From contig OZ024830.1 of NCBI GenBank assembly GCA_964016985.1, positions 61,892,550 to 61,956,549 of the forward strand: 64,000 bases of DNA. Direction: 5' to 3'. This document shows, one piece after another, positions 24,831 through 35,345 of the stretch. This stretch comes from Anodontia alba. Its lineage: Eukaryota; Mollusca; Bivalvia; Lucinida; Lucinidae. Each line of letters opens with the position of its first letter. Positions within the stretch are counted from its first letter, which is position 1. The notes beneath the pieces were generated by a model, which worked only from the letters and a program-made list of their open reading frames with translations, was not told the origin of the DNA and did not search any database. The position numbers and the translations under genes were made by a program.

Positions 24831-25434
24831 AAGATGGCCCTGTAACGCTCACCTGAGTATCATACACCTAGAGAACACCTAGAGAACCTGATCCATAAAT
24901 GATCAAGGAAAACATTCTGACCAAGATTCATGATGATTACATTAACAAGTAAGACAATGTAGCATGCCTAATGGACCATGAAATATAGATCAAGGTTAAA
25001 TATGAATGACTGCACTCAAGAGGCTAAGCTAAAATATATGCATGTGCTAAATATCACTGATTGTAGGACCAATAATTACTAAGAAACTGACCTAAATGCA
25101 TAAACTTAACAAAGTCAGTGGACCATGAAATATAGGTCAAAGTCAAATATAGATGACTGCATTTAAGAGGCCATGCTAAGATGTCTGCAAGTGCCAAGTA
25201 TCACTACTGTAGAACCAACAGTTACTGAGAAACTGACCTAAATGGAAAAAAAACTTAAGAAAGTCACTGGACCATGAAATATAGGTCATAAGTGACCCAG
25301 ATCCAAACTTGACCTAGAAACCATCAAGACAAACATTTTGAGCAAGATTCATGATGATGGCACCTGCTCAGGGCTCTTTGGTTTCAGAGAAGTTTTTTTT
25401 TCTTTAAGTTTTTAGCTATATAGCTCTATATTAA

Positions 25435-25653
25435 CCCATTGTATATGGAATAGACTCTCCCGCGCTATATATTGGAAGAGTCCAATTTCAATTTTAGGTA
25501 CACCCGGCTATGAGATTTACATATTCTTAGAGAAAAATGGCTAAACTATTTGCAAACAGTGGAGACCTGATCAGACACCACATTCTGCGGCATCTGATCT
25601 GGGTCTGCACTGTTTGCCAATTACCCTTTTACGGGTCTCCTGACTACAATGGG
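25435..25653. mobile_element. TTAA-type MITE, CCC(A/G)TTGTA family, inverted relative to 16398
   Basis: TTAA at 25431-25434 and 25654-25657. Reverse complement aligns with 16398-16617 over its whole length, including AGAAAAATGGCTAAACTATT and the internal hairpin. It interrupts a Helentron-like core (TAGCTCTATA..ATTAATGATCCC). Confidence 0.88.
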
Positions 25654-27907
25654 TTAATTAATGATCCCAGGGCATGGCCAATTTGGACTCCAGGGGCATG
25701 GCTGGTAGTATTTATATAGGAGACCACTAAACATTGCTACATACTAAATATATAAGCTGTGGGCCCCATGGTTTCAGAGAAGAAGATTTTTTTTTAAGTT
25801 TATCCCATTATAAGTCAGTGGGAGCTAATGATCCCCAGGGGGTGGCCAATTAAGACCCCAGGGGCATGGTTGGCAGGATTTATGTAGGAGACCACTGATC
25901 ATTGCTACATACAAAATGTGTAAGCTCTGGGCCTCATGTCTTCAGAGTAGAAGGTTTTTGAGGGTTCTTTAGCTATATAGTCGTATATGAACAAATGACC
26001 CCTCTGTGGCCAGGCCAATTTAGACCCCAGGTACTTGATTGGCAGGATTTATGTAGGGGATCACTAAACACTGCTACATAATAAATATATAAGCTGTGGG
26101 CCTCATGTTTTTTAAGTTTTTCCAATTATAAGTCTATGGGAGCTAATGACCCCCGGGGCATTGCCTGTTTGGCCCCAGGGTCTGGAGAGGCAGGATTTAT
26201 GTAGGGGACCACAAAACATTGCTACACACTTAATATATAAACTATGGGCCTCATGGTATCTGAGAAGATTTTTTTAAGTTTTCTCCATTATAAGTCTATG
26301 GGAGCTACATATGGGCATGGTGGCCATCCTGACTTACAGACCATAACCATTTGTACATATTTTCAATCCCCCCCTTAACACAAGGCTCCACATGAAGTTT
26401 GAAGAAATTTGGTCCAGGGGTTTCAGATAAGAAGTGGACTCCCGATTTTAAAACAGTCCTGGTGGTTAAGGTATGTTAAACTGAACAATCTTGAAAGAGG
26501 GTTACCAAAGGAACATTTCTGCTATGTTATATTGAAATTGGTCCAGTGGTTTCTGACAAGATTTTTAAAATTTTCTATATAGATATATTTGGAAAATAAA
26601 CTCTGCCCCTGGCCGCCATGTTTTTTGACGAATCATGATGGCTTGAACAATCTTAGTTGAGGGTCACCAAAGAAACACATCTGCCAAGTTATACTGAAAT
26701 GGGTCCAGTAGTTTCTGACAAGAAGATTTTTAAAAAATTTTATATAGATATACAGGAAAATAAGCCCGGTCCTCTGGCAGCAGCCATATTTCTTGACAAA
26801 TCATGCTGGCTTGAACAATCTTGGTGGAGGATCACCAAAGAAACATTTCTGCTAAATCATATTGACATCTGTCAAGTGGTTTCTCCCAAGAAGATTTTTA
26901 AAAAATTTTATATAGATACATAGGGAAAATAAGCCCAGGCCCCTGGTGGCCATGTGTTTTGACGAATCATAACAGCTTGAACAATCTTGACAGAGGGTCA
27001 CCAAAGGAACATTTCTGCTAAATTATATTGAAATCTGTCCAGTGGTTTCTGTCAAGAAGATTTCAAAGTTTTCTATATAGATATATAGGGAAATAAGCTG
27101 CGCACTCCAGCAGCCATGTTTTTTGACGAAATATGATGGTTTGAACAATCTTGGTAGAGGGTCACCAAAGGAACATTTCTACCAAACTATATTGAAATTG
27201 GTCCAGTGGTTTCTGACAAGAAGATTTTTAAAGATTTTTCTTTTGGTTGCTATGACAACTAGAATCCTGCATGGATTCCAAATCTTTGAACAATTTTGAA
27301 CAAACTTTCAATTATCAATATATAGGGAAAATAAGCCCAGTCCCCTGGAGGCTATGTTTTTTGATGAATCATGATGGCTTGGACAATCTTGGTAGAGGGT
27401 CACCAAAGGAACATTTCTGCCAACTTATATTGAAATTGGTCCAGTGGTTTTTGACAAGAAGATTTTTAAAGATTTTTCTTTTGGTTGCTATGGCAACTAG
27501 AATCCTGCATGGATTCCAAATCTTTGAACAATTTTGAATCAGTACCACTCAATGATCATTCATGTGAAATTTGGTTAAAATTGGCTCAATGGTTAAGGAG
27601 GAGATGTGGTTTAAAGAAATTGTGGATGGACGGTCAGATGGACGACAACGATGACGGACGGTGAGTGATCACAATAGCTCCCCTCGAGCCTTTGGCTCAG
27701 GTGAGCTAAAAACAAAACTTTGGACCAGTATCAACTGAACTCATTAACTCAGTGGATATAAATTTTAAATTCTTTATGGAACATGAAAATTCTCAGTCTG
27801 TGACCCTAAGTTATTGCAAAAAACTATGCACCAATATCTACCATCAGACCATACATGAAGTACATCACACAAAAGGTTTGGATGATCTCTTTAATGTAAA
27901 ATCTTAA

Positions 27908-28082
27908 ACCTGGTTCTGCTGAACCTGGATATGCCCTGCCTTTGCAAACAGAAGCCAACTTATCTGAATCTGCATTGTTAATCAGTATGTGAATTTGTAT
28001 CAACAATCTGGATCAAGTAATCTGACTGGCTGAAAATTAGAAGTGGGCATGGCATCTTAATTTTTATTCAGCACTGCAAGGG
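27908..28082. mobile_element. TTAA-type MITE, CCCTTGTC family, internally deleted
   Basis: TTAA at 27904-27907 and 28083-28086; ends diverged (ACCTGGTTCTGCTG, CAGCACTGCAAGGG). The internal hairpin has lost most of its left arm (GCAAACAGAAGCCAACTTAT), making it shorter than its relatives. Confidence 0.78.
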
Positions 28083-28331
28083 TTAAAAGCAGATGCTTAC
28101 ACTGATGCCAATGCCAACACCAACATGCTGGGGGTAATGCTCTTCCAGTACTTTTGTACAAGTGAGCTAATAATGGACCCAAAAATGTTGTATCAAAAAA
28201 CACTTGTAGATTATATAGAAAAATACTATTTATTTATAGATTATATAGAAAAATACTATTTATAACAATTTTTCTATACAATCTATACATTTGTGTTTGA
28301 ATACAACACTGTTGTTCAGCTATTTGATTAC

Positions 28332-28457
28332 CTTGAGCTGATTAAACCTGAGTAGTTCTCCGAGATCTAGATCGGCATATGTTGTCTGGAGTCGCCTATT
28401 ATCATGCCGGGCTTCTCTAGATGCCTGCTGTAAAGCAGTCTTAGTAGTGTTACCCTC
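28332..28457 (-). CDS. SETD1: SETD1 exon immediately before the SET domain
   Basis: Seen: acceptor TTTACAG at 28458-28460 side, 42 codons in phase 0 from EGNTTK to LLRFNQLK, then donor GTAATC. Known: SETD1 proteins read '..SE(Q)RRLL..SDLLKFNQLK' directly before the SET domain; the terminal LLRFNQLK here is nearly identical, and SREARHDNRRLQ corresponds to the preceding helix. It spans fragment residues 448-489. The repeat-rich TIR element at 28527-29524 starts only about 70 bases upstream of this exon on the coding strand, so an insertion came very close to the acceptor region. Donor is GTAATC rather than GTRAGT, a weaker but common form. Confidence 0.92.
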
Positions 28458-28570
28458 CTGTAAATCAATAATAGTGGCAATATAACTCACATCACAATCG
28501 CTCCAATATATCGCTGTCCGATCTGTTGAAACACCCCAAACCACACCAAAACACCCCAAACCACCTTATA

Positions 28571-28604
28571 ATGGGGGTGGGGGGTGGGGGGGGGGGGGGG
28601 GGGG
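28571..28604. repeat. G-rich homopolymer tract
   Basis: GGGGGTGGGGGGTGGGG followed by an unbroken G run. Similar runs: C at 4029-4048, G at 15841-15850, G at 56622-56634, A at 35319-35340. These are places where the assembled length is unreliable and where G-quadruplex structure is possible. Confidence 0.85.
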
Positions 28605-29148
28605 TTGCGTTCCATAAGGTAGGGTAGGTGTATATATAGGGTGGTACAATATGATAGTCGAATAGGGTAATGTACGGTTATGAGACATGTCACTGTCCAC
28701 TATTACCAAAATCAAAATGAACACCGAAACTGGCACCACAGCAGAGCAATGGAAATTAATCTCAATATTATATTAGATAATACCCTAGTTAGGAATATTT
28801 AAACCCTACAAATTTTTTTTTTTTATACCTGGGGATATATCATATAACATTGAAGCAGAAATATGGAAAACCACAAAATGGTCAAATGATTGATGAATAT
28901 TTGTAAGACTTCAACAGATGCTGTCAGCGTACACTGTCTATTTTGCATATTTATTCATCTATCTATTTTTTAAATTAATTTGCCTTTCTCTTTCTTTCTG
29001 CAAAGAGTAATTATAATCAATTTACTTTTGAAGATTTAAATTAAAGAAAGATTGATCCTCACATTAAGCTTTTGCATTTGTGATGTGGTTTGGGGTGATT
29101 CTGATACACTTTAATACATGTAGGTTTAAGCATGGTTTGGTGTATTAA

Positions 29149-29385
29149 CACTTAAAGCGCCAGTCACAATTATTGTCGTCTGCTTTGTCTTCTGATGGTT
29201 ACTTTAAAAGTCATTTCTGCAAACAGTGTGGACCCAGATCAGACTGCTCCTTTAGGTGCAGTCTGATCTGAGTCCACACTGTTTGCCTGTATGCAAAAAT
29301 AGGTTTGAAAAGTTTGCAAGAATATTCAGCAGACGACAAAAACAGACAACATTTTCAGATGCAAGTTTTCTTGGCGCTTTAAGGG
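29149..29385. mobile_element. TTAA-type MITE, CCCTTAAAGCGC family
   Basis: TTAA at 29145-29148 and 29386-29389; ends CACTTAAAGCGCCA and GGCGCTTTAAGGG. It has the same internal hairpin as the other TTAA families (GCAAACAGTGTGGACCCAGA / CTGAGTCCACACTGTTTGC at 29219-29286) plus subterminal GTCGTCTGC / GCAGACGAC. Confidence 0.87.
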
Positions 29386-29738
29386 TTAATGAAAATGATC
29401 GCCCACCCTACTATATCCTAGTCTACCTTACATTACCCTTTCCATCCATATAAGGGTGCTTTGGGGTGGTCTGTTGGTGGTTTGGGGTGATTTGGGATGT
29501 TTTGGGGTGGTTTGGGGTGTTTCAATGGACCCCATTGTTGTCTGTTATTTAGCAAAATCAAGTACATGTATATAGCAAATCAGCCGTGGATCCCAAATTT
29601 TCCACAAGCATAAACAAGCTTAAAAATGTTTGTTATTACTAACTTGAGAAAAACAAAAACAAAAAACTAACTGCAATTCATTCCTGTATTGCTTTTTTTT
29701 TATGCCTATCCCAACACTAAGTCACTAACATGTTATGA

Positions 29739-30045
29739 TTTGTTTGTGTTGAGGTTTTACGGCCCAGTCAACCCAATGGGGTCATGTTGGGCGCGGTCAG
29801 TTTACCTAACCACACGTTTACTGGGCAGGCTTAGTCCTCTAAGCGGTTAACCAGTATTGTGCACATTCTTTCGCCAGAAACTGACAACTGCCCTTCTTGA
29901 ATCAGCGGAAGGGAGAGAATGGCCGTAGAAAATATTTCATGATCAATCTCCATGAAAGACTGTTGCCGACCTTGGTGGGGGTTGAACCCGCGACCTCCTG
30001 GTCTCTAGTCGGACGGCGCATCCAACTGAGCCACTGAGGCTGGCC
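29739..30045 (-). mobile_element. tRNA-derived SINE, full length
   Basis: Same family as 34098-34403. Target duplication AACATGTTATGA at 29727-29738 and AACACGTTATGA at 30046-30057 (one mismatch). A and B boxes are preserved. Located in the intron between the 28332 and 35042 exons of SETD1. Confidence 0.9.
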
Positions 30046-30176
30046 AACACGTTATGAATTGTGACAAACAATTCAATTAGCATCAATCAGTACAAGCGTT
30101 GATGAAATGGCAAACAATAAATATTTTAATTAAGGGAAGCAACTCAAAGTGTAGTAAAATATAAACAAACTTTTAA

Positions 30177-30384
30177 CCCTTGTCATGCTGATTAAATTAA
30201 GATGCCACGCCCATTTCTAATTTCCTGCCAAGCAAATTACTTGATCCAAGTTTTTCATACAAATTCAAATACTTAATGACAAACAGTGCAAATCCAGATC
30301 AGTTGGCTTCTTCAGAAGCCAACTGATCTGGATGTACACTGTTTGCAAAGGCAGGATATATATACGGGTTCAGCAGGACAAGGG
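30177..30384. mobile_element. TTAA-type MITE with its own empty site alongside
   Basis: Reverse-oriented CCCTTGTC-family copy; TTAA at 30173-30176 and 30385-30388. The host sequence is an 85-bp tandem duplication (about 30137-30176 plus 30385-30420, and 30421-30500); only the first copy carries the MITE. The second copy reads AAACTTTTAAAACATAAGC, the exact uninterrupted site. Confidence 0.93.
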
Positions 30385-30566
30385 TTAAAACATAAGCAAT
30401 GTAGTTTCTGCACTGAATATAAGCAACTCAAAGTGCAGTAAAATATAAACAAACTTTTAAAACATAAGCAATGTAGTTTCTGCACTGCATATACCAATAG
30501 CAAGAAAAGTTCTTTTTTGTTACTATATTTTAATACCAAATTAAAAGAACCTTTCAGGTAGTTAAA

Positions 30567-31374
30567 ACCAGAGGATGGTCCTGTAACTCACCTGAGACTA
30601 TTTGTTCTGAGCAAGTTTATGGTAACTATTTTAAAGACTGAAACATATGGGTATGGTAGCCAGCACATTTTAAAAAACCTTTGATCTCTGTATCTCAGTA
30701 ACTTGACATGGAATTTAGCTTTACTTAATTTGGCAACACAGACACTTCATATAAAATATGGCTTTGATGGAGCTACATACCAAAGGGCTGGGCCTTCTAG
30801 TTTCAGATAAGAAGATTACCAAAGGGCTGGGCCTTCTAGTTTCAGATAAGAAGATTTTTAAAAGTTTTGCCTATAGGAGTCTATGTCAAAAAAGTTTGAT
30901 CTTTCTGTAAAAAAGGAGGTCCATCAGATAAAGGTACATATGAAAAATCAAAGGCTTAGGTCTTCTAGTTTCAGCCAAAAAGATTTTTAAAGTTCTGCCT
31001 ATAGAAGTCTATGTAGAAAAATTTGACCTTTCTGTAAAAAAGGTCAAGGTCCACCGAAGGTTATATTTTTTTTTTCAAATTTTATTGGGCCCATGTCCCC
31101 AATGCTGCATACCAAGCCCCAGGGCCATTGGCCCTTTGGTTCCGGAGAAGCAGGTACTTAAAATGTTTTACCATATAATTATGGGCTTGGTGGCCATATT
31201 GATCATGTGACCCAAAGGTGGTGAATTAATTTTCATTCCCCTGGCCAATGAAGGTTCCATATGAAATTTGGCTTTGACAGGTCCAGTGGTTTCTGAGCAG
31301 AAGACATTTGAAGAGTGTGGACTACGGATTGACAGACAGATGGACTATCTAAAGGCTCTGGTAAGCTAAAAATA
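30567..31374 (+). mobile_element. Helentron/pearl-like element, short copy
   Basis: Head ACCAGAGGATGGTCCTGTAA and CTCACCTGAG at 30567-30600; core of GGGCCTTCTAGTTTCAGATA units (an exact short tandem at 30780-30850); tail GACAGACAGATGGAC and GTAAGCTAAAAA near 31340-31374. Confidence 0.65.
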
Positions 31375-31876
31375 TATACACATGATTGCGAATGATAATA
31401 ATAAAAATAAAACCTGTTATCTGCTGTGATTCATGATCTACCAGATTTTTACTTTTTATATTTTACAGGGTCAACAAAAATGGCAGCCTGAATTGTCAAT
31501 TCGGTGATTTGTTGTGTTCAAACATAGTTTATTAGCTGGTCTCTATTAAAATTACTTGTTTGACATAATGCCCTGTTGTATATACTGCCCTTGAGCAATT
31601 TTAATTGGGAAATATGGCTGATAGCTTGACCAAATGCCATTTAAAGTGAATTGATAAGTGATGTTTCGGCAAACTAATGAGGTGCAATTTCATGCCATTA
31701 TGCATGCATGGTATATGTCTTGACCTATATTGCGATCTGGTTATATCGTGATATCATATCTTGGACCCCAAGTATGGCGATTTATTGGATCTAAAGTGTA
31801 TCATTATATATACAATTATTTCACAATCAACCATTATACACTTCATAAAATTAAACTAGAATTCCGAGAATTGGAT

Positions 31877-31964
31877 GTGTCGCCTGCTTAAAGCAAAAAC
31901 TATGCCGAAAAAGGGCCATAACTCGGCCAAAATTTGGCAGATGATTACCAATATCTAACTTGAC

Positions 31965-32015
<51 letters not shown>

Positions 32016-32292
32016 TTCTGCAAAATCTGAATGAAATCAATACATCCCTTCAAAAGTTAGGCAAACATTTCTCATATGGGGCTGATTTGCATGAAATGTC
32101 AATTCCTATTTTCAAAGGAATTTGATTTTGTGAAATGTATAATGAAGTTTTTGTGTTGCCTTTGTAGCATGGCAGACACATAGGGATCATGTTCTCTGTC
32201 GGCGTCATCGGCGTCCGTGTCGTCATCACACTTTTCGTTTCCATTAACTTTTGAAGGGATGTATTGATTCCATTCAGATTTTGCAGAACTTA
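31877..32292. mobile_element. Rearranged copy of the short-TIR element, with inverted 3' half
   Basis: Left half (31877-32060) reads forward from GTGTCGCCTGCTTA to AATACATCCCTTCAAAAGTTA with a (TA)23 run at 31968-32013. Right half (about 32152-32292) is the reverse complement of the 3' part of the family (AAGTTAATGGAAACGAAAAG in reverse to GCATGGCAGACACATAGG). The two copies of ATAAGTTCTGCAAAATCTGA at 32012 and, inverted, up to 32292 make about 48-bp arms. Confidence 0.8.
31968..32013. repeat. (TA)23 microsatellite
   Basis: Uninterrupted TA run of 46 bases inside the left half of the rearranged short-TIR element. Confidence 0.95.
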
Positions 32293-32297
32293 TAAAG

Positions 32298-33480
32298 AAC
32301 AAGAGTACCAAGATGGTCCTGCATCACTCACTTGAGCACCTAGGATACTGGCATGTTGCCCAATGGGTAAAGGCAGAGAGCACTAATGGCAAAATTTGCA
32401 TCTAACAGTTGTTTTCCCATACATACATACATGTACAGGGAAGCAATTTAAAGACAACCTTTATACATAAGTAAGAAAGTAACAACTTTATCTTTTGAGG
32501 GTTACAACATTTAGCATCTACACAAATACACCTACAAGATTATCATTTGAGCTGGTAGATCTCCCATCCCTATTACTCTACACCACAACACAGCCTCAAA
32601 GCTTTCGAGGTTTTGGAGGAGATTTTATCTGGCTTTTTTTTTTTTTTTTTTTTGACCTTGCTGTAAAATGGAGTTCTGCTCATGTATATGCTAGAGGGCG
32701 TAAGCAGTGTTGCAAACTTCATTACTGCTTACGAAAAGTCTCAATAAAACCGCGACTCCCATTTTATTATCTGTAGTGTGTTCTGTGTTTCTAAAGGCAA
32801 TCTTTTTTACGTTTATTTCAACATCTAAGGGTATGACCACCATCTTCTCCTGACCATTTGAAGAAACTCAATGCCATTTTCAATAAAGACTTTTTATGAA
32901 ATTTTGTGAAAATTGGCTAGGTGGTTTCAGAGAATTTGCTTAAAGATTTCATGATTTTACAAATGTATATAGCCCAGGGGCAGGGCATATTGCCTATCAG
33001 GGGTAAAATATTTACAACATTGTTATTGAAAGGTTTTACAACTTAGATCATATATTGAAAGTTTCTACTACAAGTCTTTAATTACTGTCAACATTTTCCC
33101 CATACTATCAGAAAAAAAAACTGACCTCTCCATAAAAAAGTCAAAGGTCAACCTAGGATACTCATTTGAAGTTAGTAAACCTGGTGTCCCAGATGCTATA
33201 TACATGTAGTAAGATTCTGTCTCAAAGCTTTCTTTGTTCCAAAGAAGCAGATTTTAAGCGGTTCTCCTATATGGCTATAGTGGTCAACTTGGTCATTAGA
33301 GAAAGACCAGTTGAATAAACTTGGTTGTATGGCTCTTTGACAGAACACTCCACATGAAATTTATTGAAAACTGGACAAGCGCTTTTAAAGGAGAATTGTT
33401 TAAAAGATTTCATGATCTTATACATGTATATAACCAGGACGGCAGGGGCAGAGACCAAATCATTGACTGTCACTAAAGCT
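32298..33480 (+). mobile_element. Degenerate Helentron/pearl-like element
   Basis: Head AACAAGAGTACCAAGATGGT and CATCACTCACTTGAGC at 32298-32335, where the hairpin GTACCAAGATGGTCC is partly preserved. Core pieces resemble 1400-1640 (ATGATTTTATACATG.., AAATTTGGTGAAAATTGG). T-run at 32634-32653. Tail not found. 33480-34057 holds another tail type at 33770-33860 (GACGGACGGACGGAC, then CCCCGCCAC..GTGGCAGGG hairpin and CATAAAAA). Confidence 0.6.
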
Positions 33481-34057
33481 AGTATTAACCTTTACTTTCA
33501 TCAATTAGAATTATGACTTTTAATGTCTTCCCCATACAAAGACAGGAAGCAAAATTTGACCTTGCTGTGAATTGCGCGTACAAGGTACACTCCCTATACA
33601 TTCTGTAGTATTAGGGCTCGAAAAAAGTCTAAGTTAAAAATGAAAAAGATAAAAAATAATTTCAGGATTCTGAAAAAACAATATGCATATCTTCAGACCA
33701 TCCTAAAAGCACCTGTAAAGTTTGAAAAGGACTGGCCTAAAACTGTAGGAGGAGTTGCGGGCAAACAAATGGTGGGGGTGCTGACGGACGGACGGACTCA
33801 AAATTTCAGAGGGTATAACAATACCCCGCCACTTTTTTGGTGGCAGGGCATAAAAAGGTCAAAGGTCAACTTAGGCTATTCATTTGACAGATAACAACAA
33901 AATGACAAACATTTGATATAGGCCATCAAGATGTGATTTACAAAACATTTTTAAAACAAACAGGATTTAAGCAAACTGTTGCTTGATTTGGACACTAGAA
34001 TGCTGAAAAAAAAACCCATATTTGCTTGTAGCAAACTAAAGCTAGGGTTTACAGAGG

Positions 34058-34535
34058 ATATTTACTTTTTTTCTGTGAATACCATTAATATTGTCATTTG
34101 TTAGTGTTGAGGTTTTACGGCCCAGTCAACCCAATGGGTTCATGTCGAGCGCGGTCAGTTTACCTAACCACACGTTTACTGGGCAGGCTTAGACCTCTAA
34201 GCAGTTAACCAGTATTGTGCATATTCTTTCGCCAGAAACTGACAACTGCCCTTCTTGAATCAGCGGAAGGGAGAGAATGACCGTAGAAAATATTTCATGA
34301 TCAATCTCCACGAAAGAATGTTGCCGACCTCGGCGGGGGTTGAACCCGCGACCTCCTGGTCTCCAGTTGGACGGCGCATCCAACTGAGCCACCGGGGCCG
34401 GCATAATATTGTCATCGAGTGTAATGAAAACATCAGTAGTTTCAGAGTGTGAAGCACGAGTGAAAATTTGAATGTTTTCATTATACGAGATGAAAAATTT
34501 TTTTATGGTATTCACTGAAAAAGAGTAAATTTTCT
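34058..34535. repeat. Inverted-repeat (MITE-like) element carrying a SINE in its left arm
   Basis: Left arm TTTACTTTTTTTCTGTGAAT..ACCATTAATATTGTCAT continues after the SINE as CGAGTGTAATGAAAACAT; right arm is ATGTTTTCATTATACGAGAT..ATGGTATTCACTGAAAAAGAG. The arms of about 60 bp pair once the SINE (34098-34403) is removed. 34535-35030 has further short hairpins (GAAGTGGAGGAAAGATCCACTTC) and no gene. Confidence 0.8.
34098..34403 (-). mobile_element. tRNA-derived SINE, full length, 12-bp target duplication
   Basis: The clearest copy. Duplication TAATATTGTCAT at 34086-34097 and 34404-34415. In reverse complement the head reads GCCCCGGTGGCTCAGTTGGA (A box TGGCTCAGTTGG, at 34380-34391) and GGGTTCAACCCC (B box, near 34338-34348) with tRNA spacing. 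A body of about 230 bases follows, ending in a GTAAAACCTCAACAC tail. The SINE lies inside one arm of an older inverted repeat (34058-34535). It could be related to the RUDI/Meta-domain SINEs described from clams; that is inference. Confidence 0.92.
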
Positions 34536-35041
34536 TTTTATTTTATTGTGTACACGCCAATGCGTGTTTCTGACGTCATAACTAACATCACCAAACAAAA
34601 CATGAACGTCATGGCGTTGACGCTCAGTGCTTAACATGTGAAACGCTGGAGAGACAAAAGCAGAAAAAAAAAAATCGGCAAATCAAAATAATTTTGATAC
34701 CAAAATGTTCCTGACATTCTAACTAAGAAAATGCATACCAACACTTGATACTTTAGTTAAGAAACAAAGACGTTAGAGGTGTTCAAAAATCTGAAGTGGA
34801 GGAAAGATCCACTTCTGAAACGATGAAGAAAACCGAAGTCGCCCAAAGCGAGGAGTGAAAATATAAATCATATCAGTGTCACTAGTGAAATGATACAATA
34901 TCAATTCACTAGTGATTGATACAACTTTTATTTTCACCAGATATACACTGATTTCACCGCTAACAATAAAATAAAAATATATAACATGCACAAAGTATGG
35001 AATACTAATTTCATCAAAGTATGTGATATACCATAACTCAC

Positions 35042-35148
35042 CAACTGCTTTGCTTTCTCTGCTGCTAGTTGGATGTTATAGGCGTGCTGTAGATACTTCG
35101 CTTTCTCTCGCATACTTAATTTGTAATACCCTTCTGTTCTTGCACAGC
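35042..35148 (-). CDS. SETD1: SETD1 exon carrying the Win (WDR5-interaction) motif
   Basis: Seen: acceptor TTTTCAG, then GC completing the Gly codon begun at 54044, then 35 codons starting CARTEGYYKLSMREKAKYL and ending KAKQL, then donor GTGAGT. Known: human SETD1A and SETD1B have GSARSEGYY and GCARSEGFY at this place; the Arg in 'AR' inserts into the WDR5 pocket (Win motif) and helps assemble COMPASS. Here that Arg is fragment residue 415. The sequence after the motif is the lysine-rich linker seen in the family before the pre-SET helix. The exon lies alone between introns of about 19 kb upstream and 6.6 kb downstream. Its very short length and exact phases (1 in, 0 out) make chance unlikely. 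Confidence 0.93.
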
Positions 35149-35173
35149 CTGAAAATTACAAGTTTCAAGTTGA

Positions 35174-35313
35174 CCCTTAAAGTGCCACGCAAAATTTGTA
35201 GCAGACAACATTTATTTTTATTTTTTTTAATTTTTCAAACAAGTCTTGATATTTTATGTGAATCGTCTGCCAAGCAGACGTCACATGAAATATCATGACT
35301 TGTTTTTTCTTTG

Positions 35314-35345
<32 letters not shown>

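Larger units (their letters stand above)
24598..27712 (+). mobile_element. Composite Helentron/pearl-like element with three core types
   Basis: Head AGAGGGCCAAGATGG at 24600 is split by the 215-bp palindrome and resumes GGCCCTGTAACGCTCACCTG. The core moves from CTGCACTCAAGAGGC units (24900-25260) and one 145-bp unit (25290-25370), through a block with ATTTATGTAGGAGACCACTA at about 180-bp spacing (25660-26300), to 166-bp GTTTTTTGACGAATCATG units (26460-27480). Tail 27620-27712: GGACGGTCAGATGGACGACA, GTGATCACAATAGCTCCCC, GAGCCTTTGGCTC, AGGTGAGCTAAAAA. The SET exon lies just left of it. Confidence 0.75.
28527..29524. mobile_element. 1-kb element with long ACCCCAAACC-type inverted ends
   Basis: Left end TGAAACACCCCAAACCAC at 28527 and right end GGTTTGGGGTGTTTCA ending at 29524 are inverted copies built from repeats of ACCCCAAA / TTTGGGGT. 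G-run at 28571-28604. A younger MITE (29149-29385) is nested inside. No target duplication could be read, so the boundaries are approximate. Confidence 0.65.

Noticed and set aside
34338..34391. tRNA-gene-like A and B boxes
   Set aside because: They belong to the head of a SINE with target duplications; the cloverleaf is not intact, so no functional tRNA gene is called.
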